Source: Defluviitaleaceae bacterium
GTDB taxonomy: Bacteria > Bacillota > Clostridia > Lachnospirales > WRAX01
DNA: 33,991 bases
NCBI GenBank assembly: GCA_009787945.1
Contig: WQSI01000004.1
Span: 1-33,991, forward strand
Direction: 5' to 3'
The stretch's first letter is position 1. Each line of letters starts with the position of its first letter. Below, one piece after another: positions 7,665 through 15,391 of this stretch. The position numbers were made by a program, and so were the translations under genes. The notes under the pieces were generated by a model. It saw nothing but the letters and a program-made list of their open reading frames with translations. It made no database searches and was not told where the DNA came from.

Positions 7665-8729
7665 TTATCCCTCCAACATCTTTTCAATTTCTTCAATGAG
7701 AACGTCAGCCATATTTTCCTCGGCAATTTTGCGCACAATCTCCCCTTTTTTAAACAAAATGCCGCTGTCGCGCCCGCAGGCGATGCCTATGTCGGCTTCT
7801 TTGGCTTCCCCAGGGCCATTTACCACACAGCCCATAATAGCGATGCTGATGGGGGCTGTGATGTGGGCAATTCTGCGCTGAACTTGCTCCGCCAGGGGGA
7901 TAAGGTCAACTTCTGTGCGCCCACAGGTGGGGCAGGAGATGATTTCAGGCCCAAAACTGCGCAGCCGCAGGGATTGTAGCATTTCTTTTGCGGCGCGTAT
8001 TTCTTCTACAGGGTCGGCGGTAAGGGAAACCCGCAAAGTGTCGCCCATGCCCTGGGTAAGAAGGGCAGACAATCCCGCGGTGGATTTTATTGTGCCAGAA
8101 TATAGCGTGCCAGCCTCTGTAATGCCGATATGTAAGGGATAATCCACCTGGGGGGCAAGGATTTGGTGGGCTTTTAAGGTCATGGGGATGTTGCTGGCTT
8201 TCATGGATATGATGATATTGTCAAAGTCCATATCCTCAAGAATACGGACGTTTCGCAGGGCAGATTCTGCAAGGCCTTCTGCTGATACGCCGTTAAATTT
8301 GTCAATCAAATCTTGCTCTAAAGAACCAGAATTTACACCAACACGAATTGGGATGCCCCTTTTGCGGCAAGCATCTGCCACAGCCTTCACCCTGTCCAAA
8401 CTGCCAATATTTCCAGGGTTTATGCGGATTTTGTCTGCACCTGCTTCAATTGCGGCAAGTGCCATATTATAATCAAAATGAATGTCGGCAACCAAGGGCA
8501 AGCCGTCAATTTTACGGCGTATTTCCTTGAAGCCTTCGGCGGCGGCTTTGTCGTTTACCGTCACCCGCACAATCTCACAGCCTGCTTCTGCTAAAGCTTT
8601 GATTTGAGCCACGGTTGCGTCCACATCTGCTGTTTTTGTATTAGTCATAGATTGAATTGTAACGGGGTAATCCCCCCCGATTGGCACGCCACCAACCCGA
8701 ACAACACGTGACTTTCTGCGATTATACAT
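7665..8729 (-). CDS. ispG: (E)-4-hydroxy-3-methylbut-2-enyl-diphosphate synthase (IspG/GcpE)
   Basis: Iron-sulfur enzyme of the MEP isoprenoid pathway that converts MEcPP to HMBPP. It has 354 residues, typical of the short bacterial form. The N-terminal TIM-barrel part contains PVTIQSMTNT, VADIHFDY and DKIRINPGNIG; the 4Fe-4S ligands are in ISCPTCGR and in MGCVVNGPGEA. First gene of a four-gene operon with the AbiJ-like gene, the zinc-ribbon gene and rimO. A GGGGGT site precedes the ATG, and a promoter lies at 8760-8788. Confidence 0.96.
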   Translation of the reverse strand: MYNRRKSRVVRVGGVPIGGDYPVTIQSMTNTKTADVDATVAQIKALAEAGCEIVRVTVNDKAAAEGFKEIRRKIDGLPLVADIHFDYNMALAAIEAGADKIRINPGNIGSLDRVKAVADACRKRGIPIRVGVNSGSLEQDLIDKFNGVSAEGLAESALRNVRILEDMDFDNIIISMKASNIPMTLKAHQILAPQVDYPLHIGITEAGTLYSGTIKSTAGLSALLTQGMGDTLRVSLTADPVEEIRAAKEMLQSLRLRSFGPEIISCPTCGRTEVDLIPLAEQVQRRIAHITAPISIAIMGCVVNGPGEAKEADIGIACGRDSGILFKKGEIVRKIAEENMADVLIEEIEKMLEG

Positions 8730-8759
8730 AATGATGACCCCCTAAATGTTATTAAGCCG

Positions 8760-8788
8760 AGTATACCATAAAATCGGCTTGAAGGCAA
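8760..8788 (-). promoter_or_regulatory. Promoter for the ispG operon
   Basis: On the minus strand, TTGCCT (8788-8783), 17 bases, TATACT (8765-8760), about 30 bases before the ispG start. It is back to back with the topB promoter, with only four bases between the two -35 elements. Confidence 0.6.
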
Positions 8789-8792
8789 GGGG

Positions 8793-8821
8793 TTGACGGT
8801 TTTTGGTAAATCTGATAAAAT
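8793..8821 (+). promoter_or_regulatory. topB promoter giving an apparently leaderless mRNA
   Basis: TTGACG (8793-8798), 17 bases, TAAAAT (8816-8821). The topB ATG begins at 8828, about where transcription should start, and no Shine-Dalgarno sequence is present before it. Confidence 0.65.
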
Positions 8822-8827
8822 AAAACC

Positions 8828-10960
8828 ATGTCTAAAACTTTAATAATTGCTGAAAAGCCCTCTGTTGGGCGGGATATTGGGCGGGTTTTGAAAGCTACCT
8901 CTAAAGGGGATGGCTTTATTTTCGGGCAGAATTATATTATTTCCTGGGCGATAGGGCATTTGGTGACATTATGTGAGCCAGAAGATTATGACCCTGCCCT
9001 AAAGCGGTGGACTGCAGCAAGTTTGCCCATTTTGCCTGCCCAAATTCGCACAAAACCCATTAAAAAAACCGCAAGCCAGCTAAGGGTGCTGACTCGCTTA
9101 ATGAAAGATAAAGATGTTAGCTCTATCATTTGCGCCACGGACAGCGGGCGGGAAGGGGAGCTTATTTTCCGTTATATTTACAACCACGCAGGCTGTGGCA
9201 AGCCTGTTATGCGGCTATGGATTTCCTCTATGACTGACGAAGCAATACGTGAAGGCTTTGCCAATTTGCGCCCCTTGGCAGATTTTGATAATCTTTATCA
9301 ATCTGCCCTATGCCGCAGCCATTCAGATTGGCTAGTGGGGATAAACGCCAGCCGTGCCTATTCTATTGCTAATAACAGCAATTTGTCCATTGGGCGGGTG
9401 CAAACCCCTACCCTGGCTATGATTGTTAGCCGTCAGGCAGAAATTGACGGCTTTGTTCCTAAAGATTATTGGGAGATTTATGCAGATTTTACCGTGGCAG
9501 ATGGTCAATACCTTGGGAAATGGTTTAGCGAAGCAAATAAAGAGGGTAGGCTGGACACTAAGGACAAAGCCAGCGAAATAGCCGCGAAAGTCAAGGGGCA
9601 GAAGGGGCGGGTTCAATCTGTTACAGCCAACACTGTCCGCACCCCGCCGCCACTTTTGCACGATTTAGGGGATTTGCAACAGGAAGCCAACAGGCGTTTT
9701 GGCTTCTCTGCTTCAAAAACCCTAAGCGTTGCACAAGATTTATATGAAAAGCGCAAGCTGATAACATATCCGCGGACAGACAGCCGCCATCTAAGCCCTG
9801 ATATTAAGCTGCCCCCTGTTATCGCCATGTTGGCAAATTCAGCTGAATATGGTGAGTATGGTAAATATATCCAGTCACTTCCAAAACTGCCTATAACAAA
9901 GCGGATTGTGGACGCAAGCAAGGTCACGGACCACCACGCCATAATCCCCACAGGAAAAGGAGCAGGCGCGCTAACAACAGATGAGGCAAAAATTTATGAC
10001 CTTATTGCCCGCCGTTTTCTTGCGGTGTTCCACCCTGCCCATCTTCAAAATGTGACGGAAGTGGTGACGGAAGCCACCTTTGAAACCTTTTATTCTAAAG
10101 GTGCGGTGGTGGTTGACTTAGGCTGGAAATGCCTATACGGCAACGAAAAACCCGACAAAGCTGACCTTTTGCCAACAATTGCCGAGGGTGAGGATGCCCA
10201 AGTCGATAAAACCACTGTGAAAGCCAAGAAAACCCAACCTCCAAAGCCATATACCGAAGCCACCTTGCTATCTGCAATGGAAAATGCTGGTAGGCTTGTA
10301 GAAGATGATGAGATTGCCCAGGCAATGAAAGGAAGCGGTCTTGGCACAGCCGCCACCCGAGCCGCCACCATCGAAAGGCTGATAACTGTAGGGTATATAG
10401 TCCGAAAGGGCAAGGCTCTTGCTCCAACAGACAAGGCAAAGCTGCTAATCCAAATTTTGCCAACAGAAATTACATCAGCGGAAACCACAGGGCGTTGGGA
10501 AAAGGGCTTAAACAGCATAAACCAAGGCAATATGCAACCTAACCGCTTCATGGGCAGCATTGAAAAGTTTGTGCGGTATCTTGTGGAAGATGCTAGAAAC
10601 GCCCGTAATAGCGTGGCTTTCCCCGCAGAAGAGCGAGGTGGCAAAAAATCTGCCAAAAAAACAGGGGCTTTAGGCAAGTGCCTAAAATGCGGAGGGGATG
10701 TGCTGGAAAACAGCAAAAGCTTCTACTGCGCCAAATGGCGGGAGGGGTGCAAGTTCACCATTTGGAAAAACGAAACCGCCCGCTATGAATATGTGTTAAA
10801 ACCTGCGGATGTTGCGTCCTTACTGCGGGGCGAGGTTGTGCCTGCCAAAATCGTCATGCCAGACACAAGGGAGCGGGCAGATGCCCAAATGACCATTGAC
10901 GTGACATCACCGTCAATCCTGCGGTTTATTAATGTGAATGTTAGAACCAGCGGTCAATAA
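8828..10960 (+). CDS. topB: DNA topoisomerase III (type IA)
   Basis: Type IA topoisomerase that decatenates and relaxes DNA through a 5'-phosphotyrosine intermediate. It has 710 residues. The TOPRIM domain opens with LIIAEKPSVGRDI and contains ATDSGREGELIF; the catalytic tyrosine is Y314 in LITYPRTDSRH; the order of domains matches TopB rather than TopA. A C-terminal zinc finger is visible as CLKCGG and a later pair of cysteines (FYCAKWREGC). There is no ribosome binding site before the ATG. The final residues RTSGQ and the stop are encoded by the left arm of the palindromic element at 10943-11108, so the original C-terminus may have been altered. Confidence 0.95.
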   Translation: MSKTLIIAEKPSVGRDIGRVLKATSKGDGFIFGQNYIISWAIGHLVTLCEPEDYDPALKRWTAASLPILPAQIRTKPIKKTASQLRVLTRLMKDKDVSSIICATDSGREGELIFRYIYNHAGCGKPVMRLWISSMTDEAIREGFANLRPLADFDNLYQSALCRSHSDWLVGINASRAYSIANNSNLSIGRVQTPTLAMIVSRQAEIDGFVPKDYWEIYADFTVADGQYLGKWFSEANKEGRLDTKDKASEIAAKVKGQKGRVQSVTANTVRTPPPLLHDLGDLQQEANRRFGFSASKTLSVAQDLYEKRKLITYPRTDSRHLSPDIKLPPVIAMLANSAEYGEYGKYIQSLPKLPITKRIVDASKVTDHHAIIPTGKGAGALTTDEAKIYDLIARRFLAVFHPAHLQNVTEVVTEATFETFYSKGAVVVDLGWKCLYGNEKPDKADLLPTIAEGEDAQVDKTTVKAKKTQPPKPYTEATLLSAMENAGRLVEDDEIAQAMKGSGLGTAATRAATIERLITVGYIVRKGKALAPTDKAKLLIQILPTEITSAETTGRWEKGLNSINQGNMQPNRFMGSIEKFVRYLVEDARNARNSVAFPAEERGGKKSAKKTGALGKCLKCGGDVLENSKSFYCAKWREGCKFTIWKNETARYEYVLKPADVASLLRGEVVPAKIVMPDTRERADAQMTIDVTSPSILRFINVNVRTSGQ

Positions 10961-11108
10961 TGGGATGTGCGGATTTGCGTGCTGATTTTATGGCATTTCA
11001 AGAAGGTGAAGCCGCCGCATACCCATAGGTATGCAAGGATTTGGCTTCGCAGAAATGGCGTGAAAGCAGTACGTAAAGCCGTGCATCAGCTTATTGACCG
11101 CTGGTTCT
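10943..11108. repeat. Palindromic element of about 166 bp with perfect 18-bp arms
   Basis: AGAACCAGCGGTCAATAA (10943-10960) is repeated exactly in inverted form at 11091-11108. Nested inverted pairs lie within: GCTGAT / ATCAGC, GAAGCC / GGCTTC and GCATACC / GGTATGC around CATA. The whole could fold into a long cruciform or hairpin. It occupies the entire gap between the convergent genes topB and 11108-11764 and supplies the ends of both. A single near-identical arm lies at 1949-1966. It could be a non-autonomous mobile element that also acts as a two-way terminator. Confidence 0.75.
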
Positions 11109-11764
11109 TAATCCGAAATAATAGACATTAAATGGGCTATGTCCGCTATTTTATTGGCGATGGCAGTGCCTGTTTTTTCTTGCCCATGCCCTGCAAGCTC
11201 CCGCAATTGGCGGCTTTCTTGCAATAGGGCAAAGGATATGCCGCTGGCAAAGTCCGTCACGTCATCAACTTTGGTTTCTTCGGTTGCCTGTAACTGAACA
11301 AGGTCGGGGTTTGCCTTCTTTTTATGGTCTATAAGCTCCAAAATACGCCCTTTGTGTGCCTCGCTGACCTCTGACAATTTTTGGTAAAAGGCTAGGCTAT
11401 TAACCTCCCCCTGGATAAAAGTTTTTAAATTATCTGTATTGGTTTGGGGTGGAGCTTGGCTTGGCTGGGGCGGGGCAGGGGCTGGGGCTGCCATGCCTGG
11501 GGGCAGCAACCCTTGGGGAATAGGCTCAAAGCGGACTGATGGGTCGCTATATGGAGCTTGGGTTTGGGCTTGCTGTTGATGCTGGGGGTGGGCTTGGGCT
11601 TGTTGCATTGGCATCTGTCTAGGGGTTACTTGCGGCATCTGCGGCATTTGTTGCCTACCAGCCTGTTGCTGCCACTGGGCAGGGGCTGAATAACTCCTAT
11701 TTTGTTGAGCCTGCCTGCATTGTGGGCATGTGCAAACCTGCGCCCGCGAACGAAAAAAGGACAT
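11108..11764 (-). CDS. Zinc-knuckle, Q/P-rich linker and ferritin-like helical protein, function unknown
   Basis: A 218-residue protein in three parts: a short N-terminus with CTCPQC (residues 12-17); a linker at about 20-105 very rich in Q, P, A and M; and a C-terminal helical domain of about 110 residues (EVNSLAFYQKLSEVSEAHK, later LLQESRQLREL) that resembles ferritin-like or coat-protein helix bundles; that resemblance is inference. Second gene after the three-zinc-ribbon protein, 59 bases downstream of it. The stop codon leads into the palindromic element shared with topB. I do not recognise a named family. Confidence 0.65.
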   Translation of the reverse strand: MSFFRSRAQVCTCPQCRQAQQNRSYSAPAQWQQQAGRQQMPQMPQVTPRQMPMQQAQAHPQHQQQAQTQAPYSDPSVRFEPIPQGLLPPGMAAPAPAPPQPSQAPPQTNTDNLKTFIQGEVNSLAFYQKLSEVSEAHKGRILELIDHKKKANPDLVQLQATEETKVDDVTDFASGISFALLQESRQLRELAGHGQEKTGTAIANKIADIAHLMSIISD

Positions 11765-11823
11765 GGCGAACCTCCTGATGTTTTACCTCATCATATGGCT
11801 GCCCATGCCCTTTTGTGAATGTA

Positions 11824-12249
11824 TTAAATGCCCATATTATTTCCGCAATCTGGGCAAAACCTTTTCCCTGCTTCAACTTGCGCCCCGCAGTTGCAAGCAA
11901 CAACCCGAACAGAATGTTCCAGCTTCTTGCCACATTCGGAGCAGAAGTTTTGCCCCGTACAATTCAAAAAGCCGCAAAGGCACTTTGTACCAGAGGACAG
12001 GGCAATTCTGGACATAAGTGAAAACCCGCAAGCCCCGCAAAATTTGCTGTCCCCCGTGTTTATCTCACCACATCCCGTACATTGAATATCCCTTTCTGCC
12101 GCAAGGGGCTGCATCTGCTGCCCACGTGCCTGTTGCTGCTGATTATTGTTATTTCGGTTTTGAAAACTTGACATTACAGAGCCAACAACCTGCTGACCAA
12201 CGCTCATGCCAGCCCCCATGCCAACACCTTTCATAAGTGACCTTAACAT
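11824..12249 (-). CDS. Protein with glycine-rich N-terminus and three zinc ribbons, function unknown
   Basis: A 141-residue protein. Residues 5-30 (MKGVGMGAGMSVGQQVVGSVM) resemble a glycine-zipper membrane segment, followed by an N/Q-rich stretch and three CxxC-type ribbons: CTGCG with FCGACG, CLCGF with FCSECG, and CNCGA with FCPDCG. I choose the ATG at 12249 because GGGAGGAA lies eight bases upstream and the promoter at 12287-12315 would start transcription inside any longer frame. First gene of a two-gene operon with the ferritin-like protein; the shared Q/P-rich composition suggests the two work together. Confidence 0.7.
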   Translation of the reverse strand: MLRSLMKGVGMGAGMSVGQQVVGSVMSSFQNRNNNNQQQQARGQQMQPLAAERDIQCTGCGEINTGDSKFCGACGFSLMSRIALSSGTKCLCGFLNCTGQNFCSECGKKLEHSVRVVACNCGAQVEAGKRFCPDCGNNMGI

Positions 12250-12286
12250 AACTATTCCTCCCATTGCTACACAATCTTTTATAAAT

Positions 12287-12315
12287 ATTATACACCCAGA
12301 CCCAAACCCCGTCAA
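12287..12315 (-). promoter_or_regulatory. Promoter for the zinc-ribbon operon (module copy A)
   Basis: On the minus strand, TTGACG (12315-12310), 17 bases, TATAAT (12292-12287). It forms one half of a divergent promoter module that is repeated at 33489-33566 in the opposite orientation. Confidence 0.75.
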
Positions 12316-12335
12316 TAATTTTCGCCAAAATAGTC

Positions 12336-12364
12336 TTGACAAGCCCGTGATTTGGCGGTATAAT
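12336..12364 (+). promoter_or_regulatory. Full-consensus promoter facing the unknown gene pair (module copy A)
   Basis: TTGACA (12336-12341), 17 bases, TATAAT (12359-12364). The repeat element at 12369-12515 begins only four bases downstream, so any transcript would start inside the repeat and carry a leader of about 310 bases before the gene at 12683. A second -10-like TATAAT lies at 12561-12566 without a good -35. Confidence 0.65.
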
Positions 12365-12368
12365 TAAC

Positions 12369-12515
12369 ATAAGGTAACTATATATAACTTTACACAACAC
12401 CCCGTAGGGGCGCATATTATGCGCCCGTTGTCCGATAAAGTAATGCTAATGCAGAGTACGTTTGTCCAACAGTGGGCGCATAATATGCGCCCCTACGATG
12501 GGTAGTGATGCCCAA
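12369..12515. repeat. REPIN-like element, full copy 1 (about 147 bp)
   Basis: The core at 12403-12497 is bounded by CGTAGGGG and CCCCTACG; each end carries the near-palindrome GGCGCATATTATGCGCC or its complement, and the spacer includes TACGTTTGTCC. Similarity with the copy at 25993-26140 (inverted relative to this one) extends past the core to ATAAGGTAAC on one side and GATGCC(C/T)AA on the other, which defines the outer ends. Confidence 0.8.
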
Positions 12516-12682
12516 GTCAAGCGGGTGATGACGTGGTTATGGGGTTTATGTAAATTTGTGTATAATTACCTAACATAATTCCGATTAGTGTCAATTTATA
12601 TAGCAATGTAATAGAGGTTTTGGTTAGTGATTTCTATGTTTATACACATATACTAACCAAGCAAAGGAGTGTGTTTACAACC

Positions 12683-13297
12683 ATGAATGTGCATATTAGT
12701 GCTGCGGAATGGAGTCGTATTCGAGGTATGGCTAGTATTCAAGTGTTCGACCAAAGGCTTAGCTCTAATCCAAGACAGAGAACCCTGACCACACCTCAAC
12801 ATACAACGGGTGTGGGCTTTGAAGAACCAGCTGTGCAATTTATACCTTCAAAGGAGTGCGAAGAGTATTATTGCGAATACCATGATGATGAGCTAGTCAA
12901 AACACCCGAGGAACAAATCAGGATACACTTAGATACCATTATGTTTTGGGAAAGGTTTTATCAAATCGCCTACGAAGAAGGATATGTTACTCAAGATTTC
13001 GTTGAAGGTAGAACGAATAATATCAGATATACAACCGGAAAAATTATACATGACTTAAAATCCATCCGCGATGCAGATTTTTCTGATGAAATCAAGCTGA
13101 AATTAGAGGGGTTTTTTCAAGATTTGCAACCCTTCAACTTCGACTTTCAGGGTAGTATTGTCATTGGAGAAGTGACTAGAATATCTGCCATGTTAGAGGA
13201 GCTTTCAAACGAAATCGAAAACATCGTGGACTTGCTATCCCACCAGCACGACCGCATAAACGAACCCAAGGCTCCAAGATTTGATGAATATGTCTAA
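12683..13297 (+). CDS. Unrecognised protein, acidic, first of an unknown pair
   Basis: A 204-residue soluble, acidic protein with no signal peptide or membrane segment. The first ~60 residues look unstructured; an acidic cluster (ECEEYYCEYHDDE) precedes a helical region with repeated I/L heptad-like spacing to the end. I know no family for it. The ATG at 12683 follows AAAGGAG with a rather long 13-base gap; an in-frame GTG at 12671 is too close to that site. The next gene starts 18 bases after the stop with its own GGAGG, so the two form an operon. The pair is isolated between repeats and a strong terminator. Confidence 0.55.
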   Translation: MNVHISAAEWSRIRGMASIQVFDQRLSSNPRQRTLTTPQHTTGVGFEEPAVQFIPSKECEEYYCEYHDDELVKTPEEQIRIHLDTIMFWERFYQIAYEEGYVTQDFVEGRTNNIRYTTGKIIHDLKSIRDADFSDEIKLKLEGFFQDLQPFNFDFQGSIVIGEVTRISAMLEELSNEIENIVDLLSHQHDRINEPKAPRFDEYV

Positions 13298-13315
13298 GTT
13301 TCGGAGGAAACCAAC

Positions 13316-14197
13316 ATGAAAGTAAACCCATCACTAGCAACAAACCCCTTACAAATAAATATATCAAATGTGGTCGAAACAGGGGTCACTAGGAATAGGG
13401 GTGTTTCCGAGAATAGGAGTAGGTCAATCACGGGCGGTTTCGCAAATTCTAACGAATCCATAATAGACGAGGGTAAGTTGCGGGTTGAAAAACCAATGAC
13501 AATCGAAGAAAGTAATGCTGCAATGCGGTCTGCTGGATGGGTTACCACCCTAAGGGAGATTGACGAGAAAATAGAGCATGCTGCTTTAAATGGCGATAGA
13601 GCCAACGTTTGCCCGCGAACGTTCCTTTCAAGTTTATTGTATCGCACAGGAAATGCTCCAGAATCGAGAAGTTCTGACGATATTGCACACCGCCTCAGAC
13701 TGAGTGATTTTAACTTAGACGAAATGATAAACTTCATCGAGGAGCAGTTGTATCTCATTGATAATAATCCTGATATTTCTGATGAACGCAGGGTTATCGA
13801 AAGAGATTTGTTGGAACGCGCAGCGGTCGGGGCTATAGCTGGTAAATTGCAGGAGTCTTTTGGTGGTGCATTTCACGGGGTATGGAATGCGCGGGACATA
13901 GTTGCAACAAGACTAGATAACGAAGCCGCCAACAACAATATGAACAAGGCTTTAGCTCATGCGGAACAACTCCTTTCTAGGTTAGACAGTGCGAACCTAG
14001 GTACTGTAATGCACGAGATAGTACGACAGGCATCTGAGCAATTTTTGTTAATACAACTGAACCACACCAACGCCTCTCTTTACAACCATGAAATAAACCG
14101 ACATCAAGGAGATAGTGAAGTTGCTAGTGGAATTACGCGAGCTTTCCGAAATAGGTTCTTGCCCCTTATCGGACAAGTTTCGTTTTCGCATAGGTAG
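13316..14197 (+). CDS. Unrecognised protein, second of an unknown pair
   Basis: A 293-residue soluble protein. The N-terminal ~65 residues are rich in N, S, R and T and look disordered, with no signal peptide; the rest is predominantly helical with many acidic residues (e.g. EEQLYLIDNNPDISDERRVIE, split here only as a landmark). No catalytic motif is visible. GGAGG lies eight bases before the ATG. Cotranscribed with the gene at 12683 and closed by the terminator at 14252-14283. A partner or effector role for the pair is possible but unsupported. Confidence 0.6.
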   Translation: MKVNPSLATNPLQINISNVVETGVTRNRGVSENRSRSITGGFANSNESIIDEGKLRVEKPMTIEESNAAMRSAGWVTTLREIDEKIEHAALNGDRANVCPRTFLSSLLYRTGNAPESRSSDDIAHRLRLSDFNLDEMINFIEEQLYLIDNNPDISDERRVIERDLLERAAVGAIAGKLQESFGGAFHGVWNARDIVATRLDNEAANNNMNKALAHAEQLLSRLDSANLGTVMHEIVRQASEQFLLIQLNHTNASLYNHEINRHQGDSEVASGITRAFRNRFLPLIGQVSFSHR

Positions 14198-14251
14198 CAT
14201 ATCTAACTATAACTCTAAATTTATGTGTCTAACAAAATAAACGACCAAACT

Positions 14252-14283
14252 AACAGCCCCCGATGCTAAAGGGGGCTGTTTTT
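14252..14283. terminator. Strong terminator between the unknown pair and rnz
   Basis: AACAGCCCCC (14252-14261) pairs perfectly with GGGGGCTGTT (14271-14280), 9-base loop, followed by TTT. It serves the plus-strand pair and could also serve the convergent rnz operon. Confidence 0.85.
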
Positions 14284-14289
14284 ATGAAC

Positions 14290-15210
14290 TTAATCTTCTT
14301 CAAAACCAAAGGTTTCTGTTAGCCTGTCATATCCAACATAGCTTTTAGGGAAGATTTTGCGGGCATTTTTTAGGTAGTCTTTGGGGTTTTGCATGGCGGG
14401 GGAAAAGTGTGTCAGCCACATTTTTTCCACCTCACCAGCCCGCGCCAGCATTGCGGCTTCAGAAAAAATCATGTGGCGGTGGCTTTTTGCCTTTGCCAAC
14501 AGCTCTTCATCACCATAGTGACCTTCGCAAACAAATAGGTCGCTGCCCCTTATAAAGTCTGGAAGCCATTTAGGCGGGCGGCTGTCGGTTATGTAGGACA
14601 CGCTAAGCCCTTTGCGGTCCTCCCCCATTACCATATTTGGGGTTAGGGTGCGACCCTCGTGTTCCATGATTTTCCCTTTTTGCAGTTTGTTCCAAAACTG
14701 CAAGGGGATGTTAAGTTCCTTTGCCTTGTCTGCATCAAACCGCCCTTTTCGGTGGATGTCCACCCGATAGGCGAAGCAGGGGCAATTGTGAAGGGCAGGC
14801 ACGGCAGACAGGGTAAAGCTGGTTAGGGGTATCTTAAAATCCCGCAGCCCTTCTTTTGGCAGCTCTACAAATTTAATGGCAAAGGGCAAGTCTGGAGCTA
14901 TGACACACAGGCTTCTAACCACATGGGCGACCCCAACAGGCCCTATAATGGTTATGGGTTCGTCCCGCCCTGCATGTGCGATGGATAGCAAAAGCCCAGG
15001 CAGACCAGCCACATGGTCCGCATGAAAATGGGTTAGGCAAATGCAGTCTATGGTTTTGTAACCCCATCCGATTTGCTTGACGCTGACCTGGTTGCCCTCG
15101 CCGCAGTCAATTAAAACCAAACGCCCTTCATACCGCAGAAGAAGGGAGGTTAAATGCCTATGGGGCAGGGGCATCATGCCGCCGCTTCCTACAAGGGCTA
15201 CATCAAACAT
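14290..15210 (-). CDS. rnz: Ribonuclease Z
   Basis: Zinc-dependent endonuclease of the metallo-beta-lactamase fold that matures tRNA 3' ends. It has 306 residues, the standard short RNase Z length. The HxHxDH metal motif is THFHADH (H61, H63, D65, H66), with further ligands expected in the C-terminal half (THFSPAM). SGGMMPLPHRHLTS near the start replaces the usual GTGAGxPTxxR region, a mild divergence. AAAGGATG precedes the ATG. Last gene of the operon from 18679, 16 bases after the decayed PIN gene. Confidence 0.88.
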   Translation of the reverse strand: MFDVALVGSGGMMPLPHRHLTSLLLRYEGRLVLIDCGEGNQVSVKQIGWGYKTIDCICLTHFHADHVAGLPGLLLSIAHAGRDEPITIIGPVGVAHVVRSLCVIAPDLPFAIKFVELPKEGLRDFKIPLTSFTLSAVPALHNCPCFAYRVDIHRKGRFDADKAKELNIPLQFWNKLQKGKIMEHEGRTLTPNMVMGEDRKGLSVSYITDSRPPKWLPDFIRGSDLFVCEGHYGDEELLAKAKSHRHMIFSEAAMLARAGEVEKMWLTHFSPAMQNPKDYLKNARKIFPKSYVGYDRLTETFGFEED

Positions 15211-15226
15211 AAAATCATCCTTTGTG

Positions 15227-15391
15227 TTAACACACTCTAGTTTTTAGAAATTGGGTTGGCGTTAAAGCCTGGACTGGAGATTTGGAAAAATCTGCAATAT
15301 TGCGGGTTATTATATAATCCATACCGTTGCGGTAGGCACGTTCGGCAAGCAAAGCATCCAGAATTATATTGGTGTCAATTAAGATTTTCAT
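15227..15391 (-). pseudogene. PIN-domain toxin with large internal deletion
   Basis: A 54-residue frame that reads as the two ends of a VapC-like PIN domain joined together: MKILIDTNIILDALL (the N-terminal metal-binding aspartate) is followed almost at once by NGMDYIITRNIADF and LTPTQFL, the usual C-terminal strand and end. About 75 central residues of a normal ~130-residue PIN protein are missing, including the middle acidic metal ligands. The join is in frame, near 15331-15350. It overlaps the end of its antitoxin gene by 17 bases, as a normal TA pair would. It is probably inactive as a nuclease. Confidence 0.75.

Noticed and set aside
10090..10716. Long open frame opposite topB (208 codons)
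   Set aside because: It lies wholly antisense to well-conserved TopB coding sequence, has no ribosome site and no recognisable product.
12403..12497. CRISPR-like repeats
   Set aside because: The repeated units are two inverted palindromes around one spacer and occur singly at distant sites, not as a regular array.
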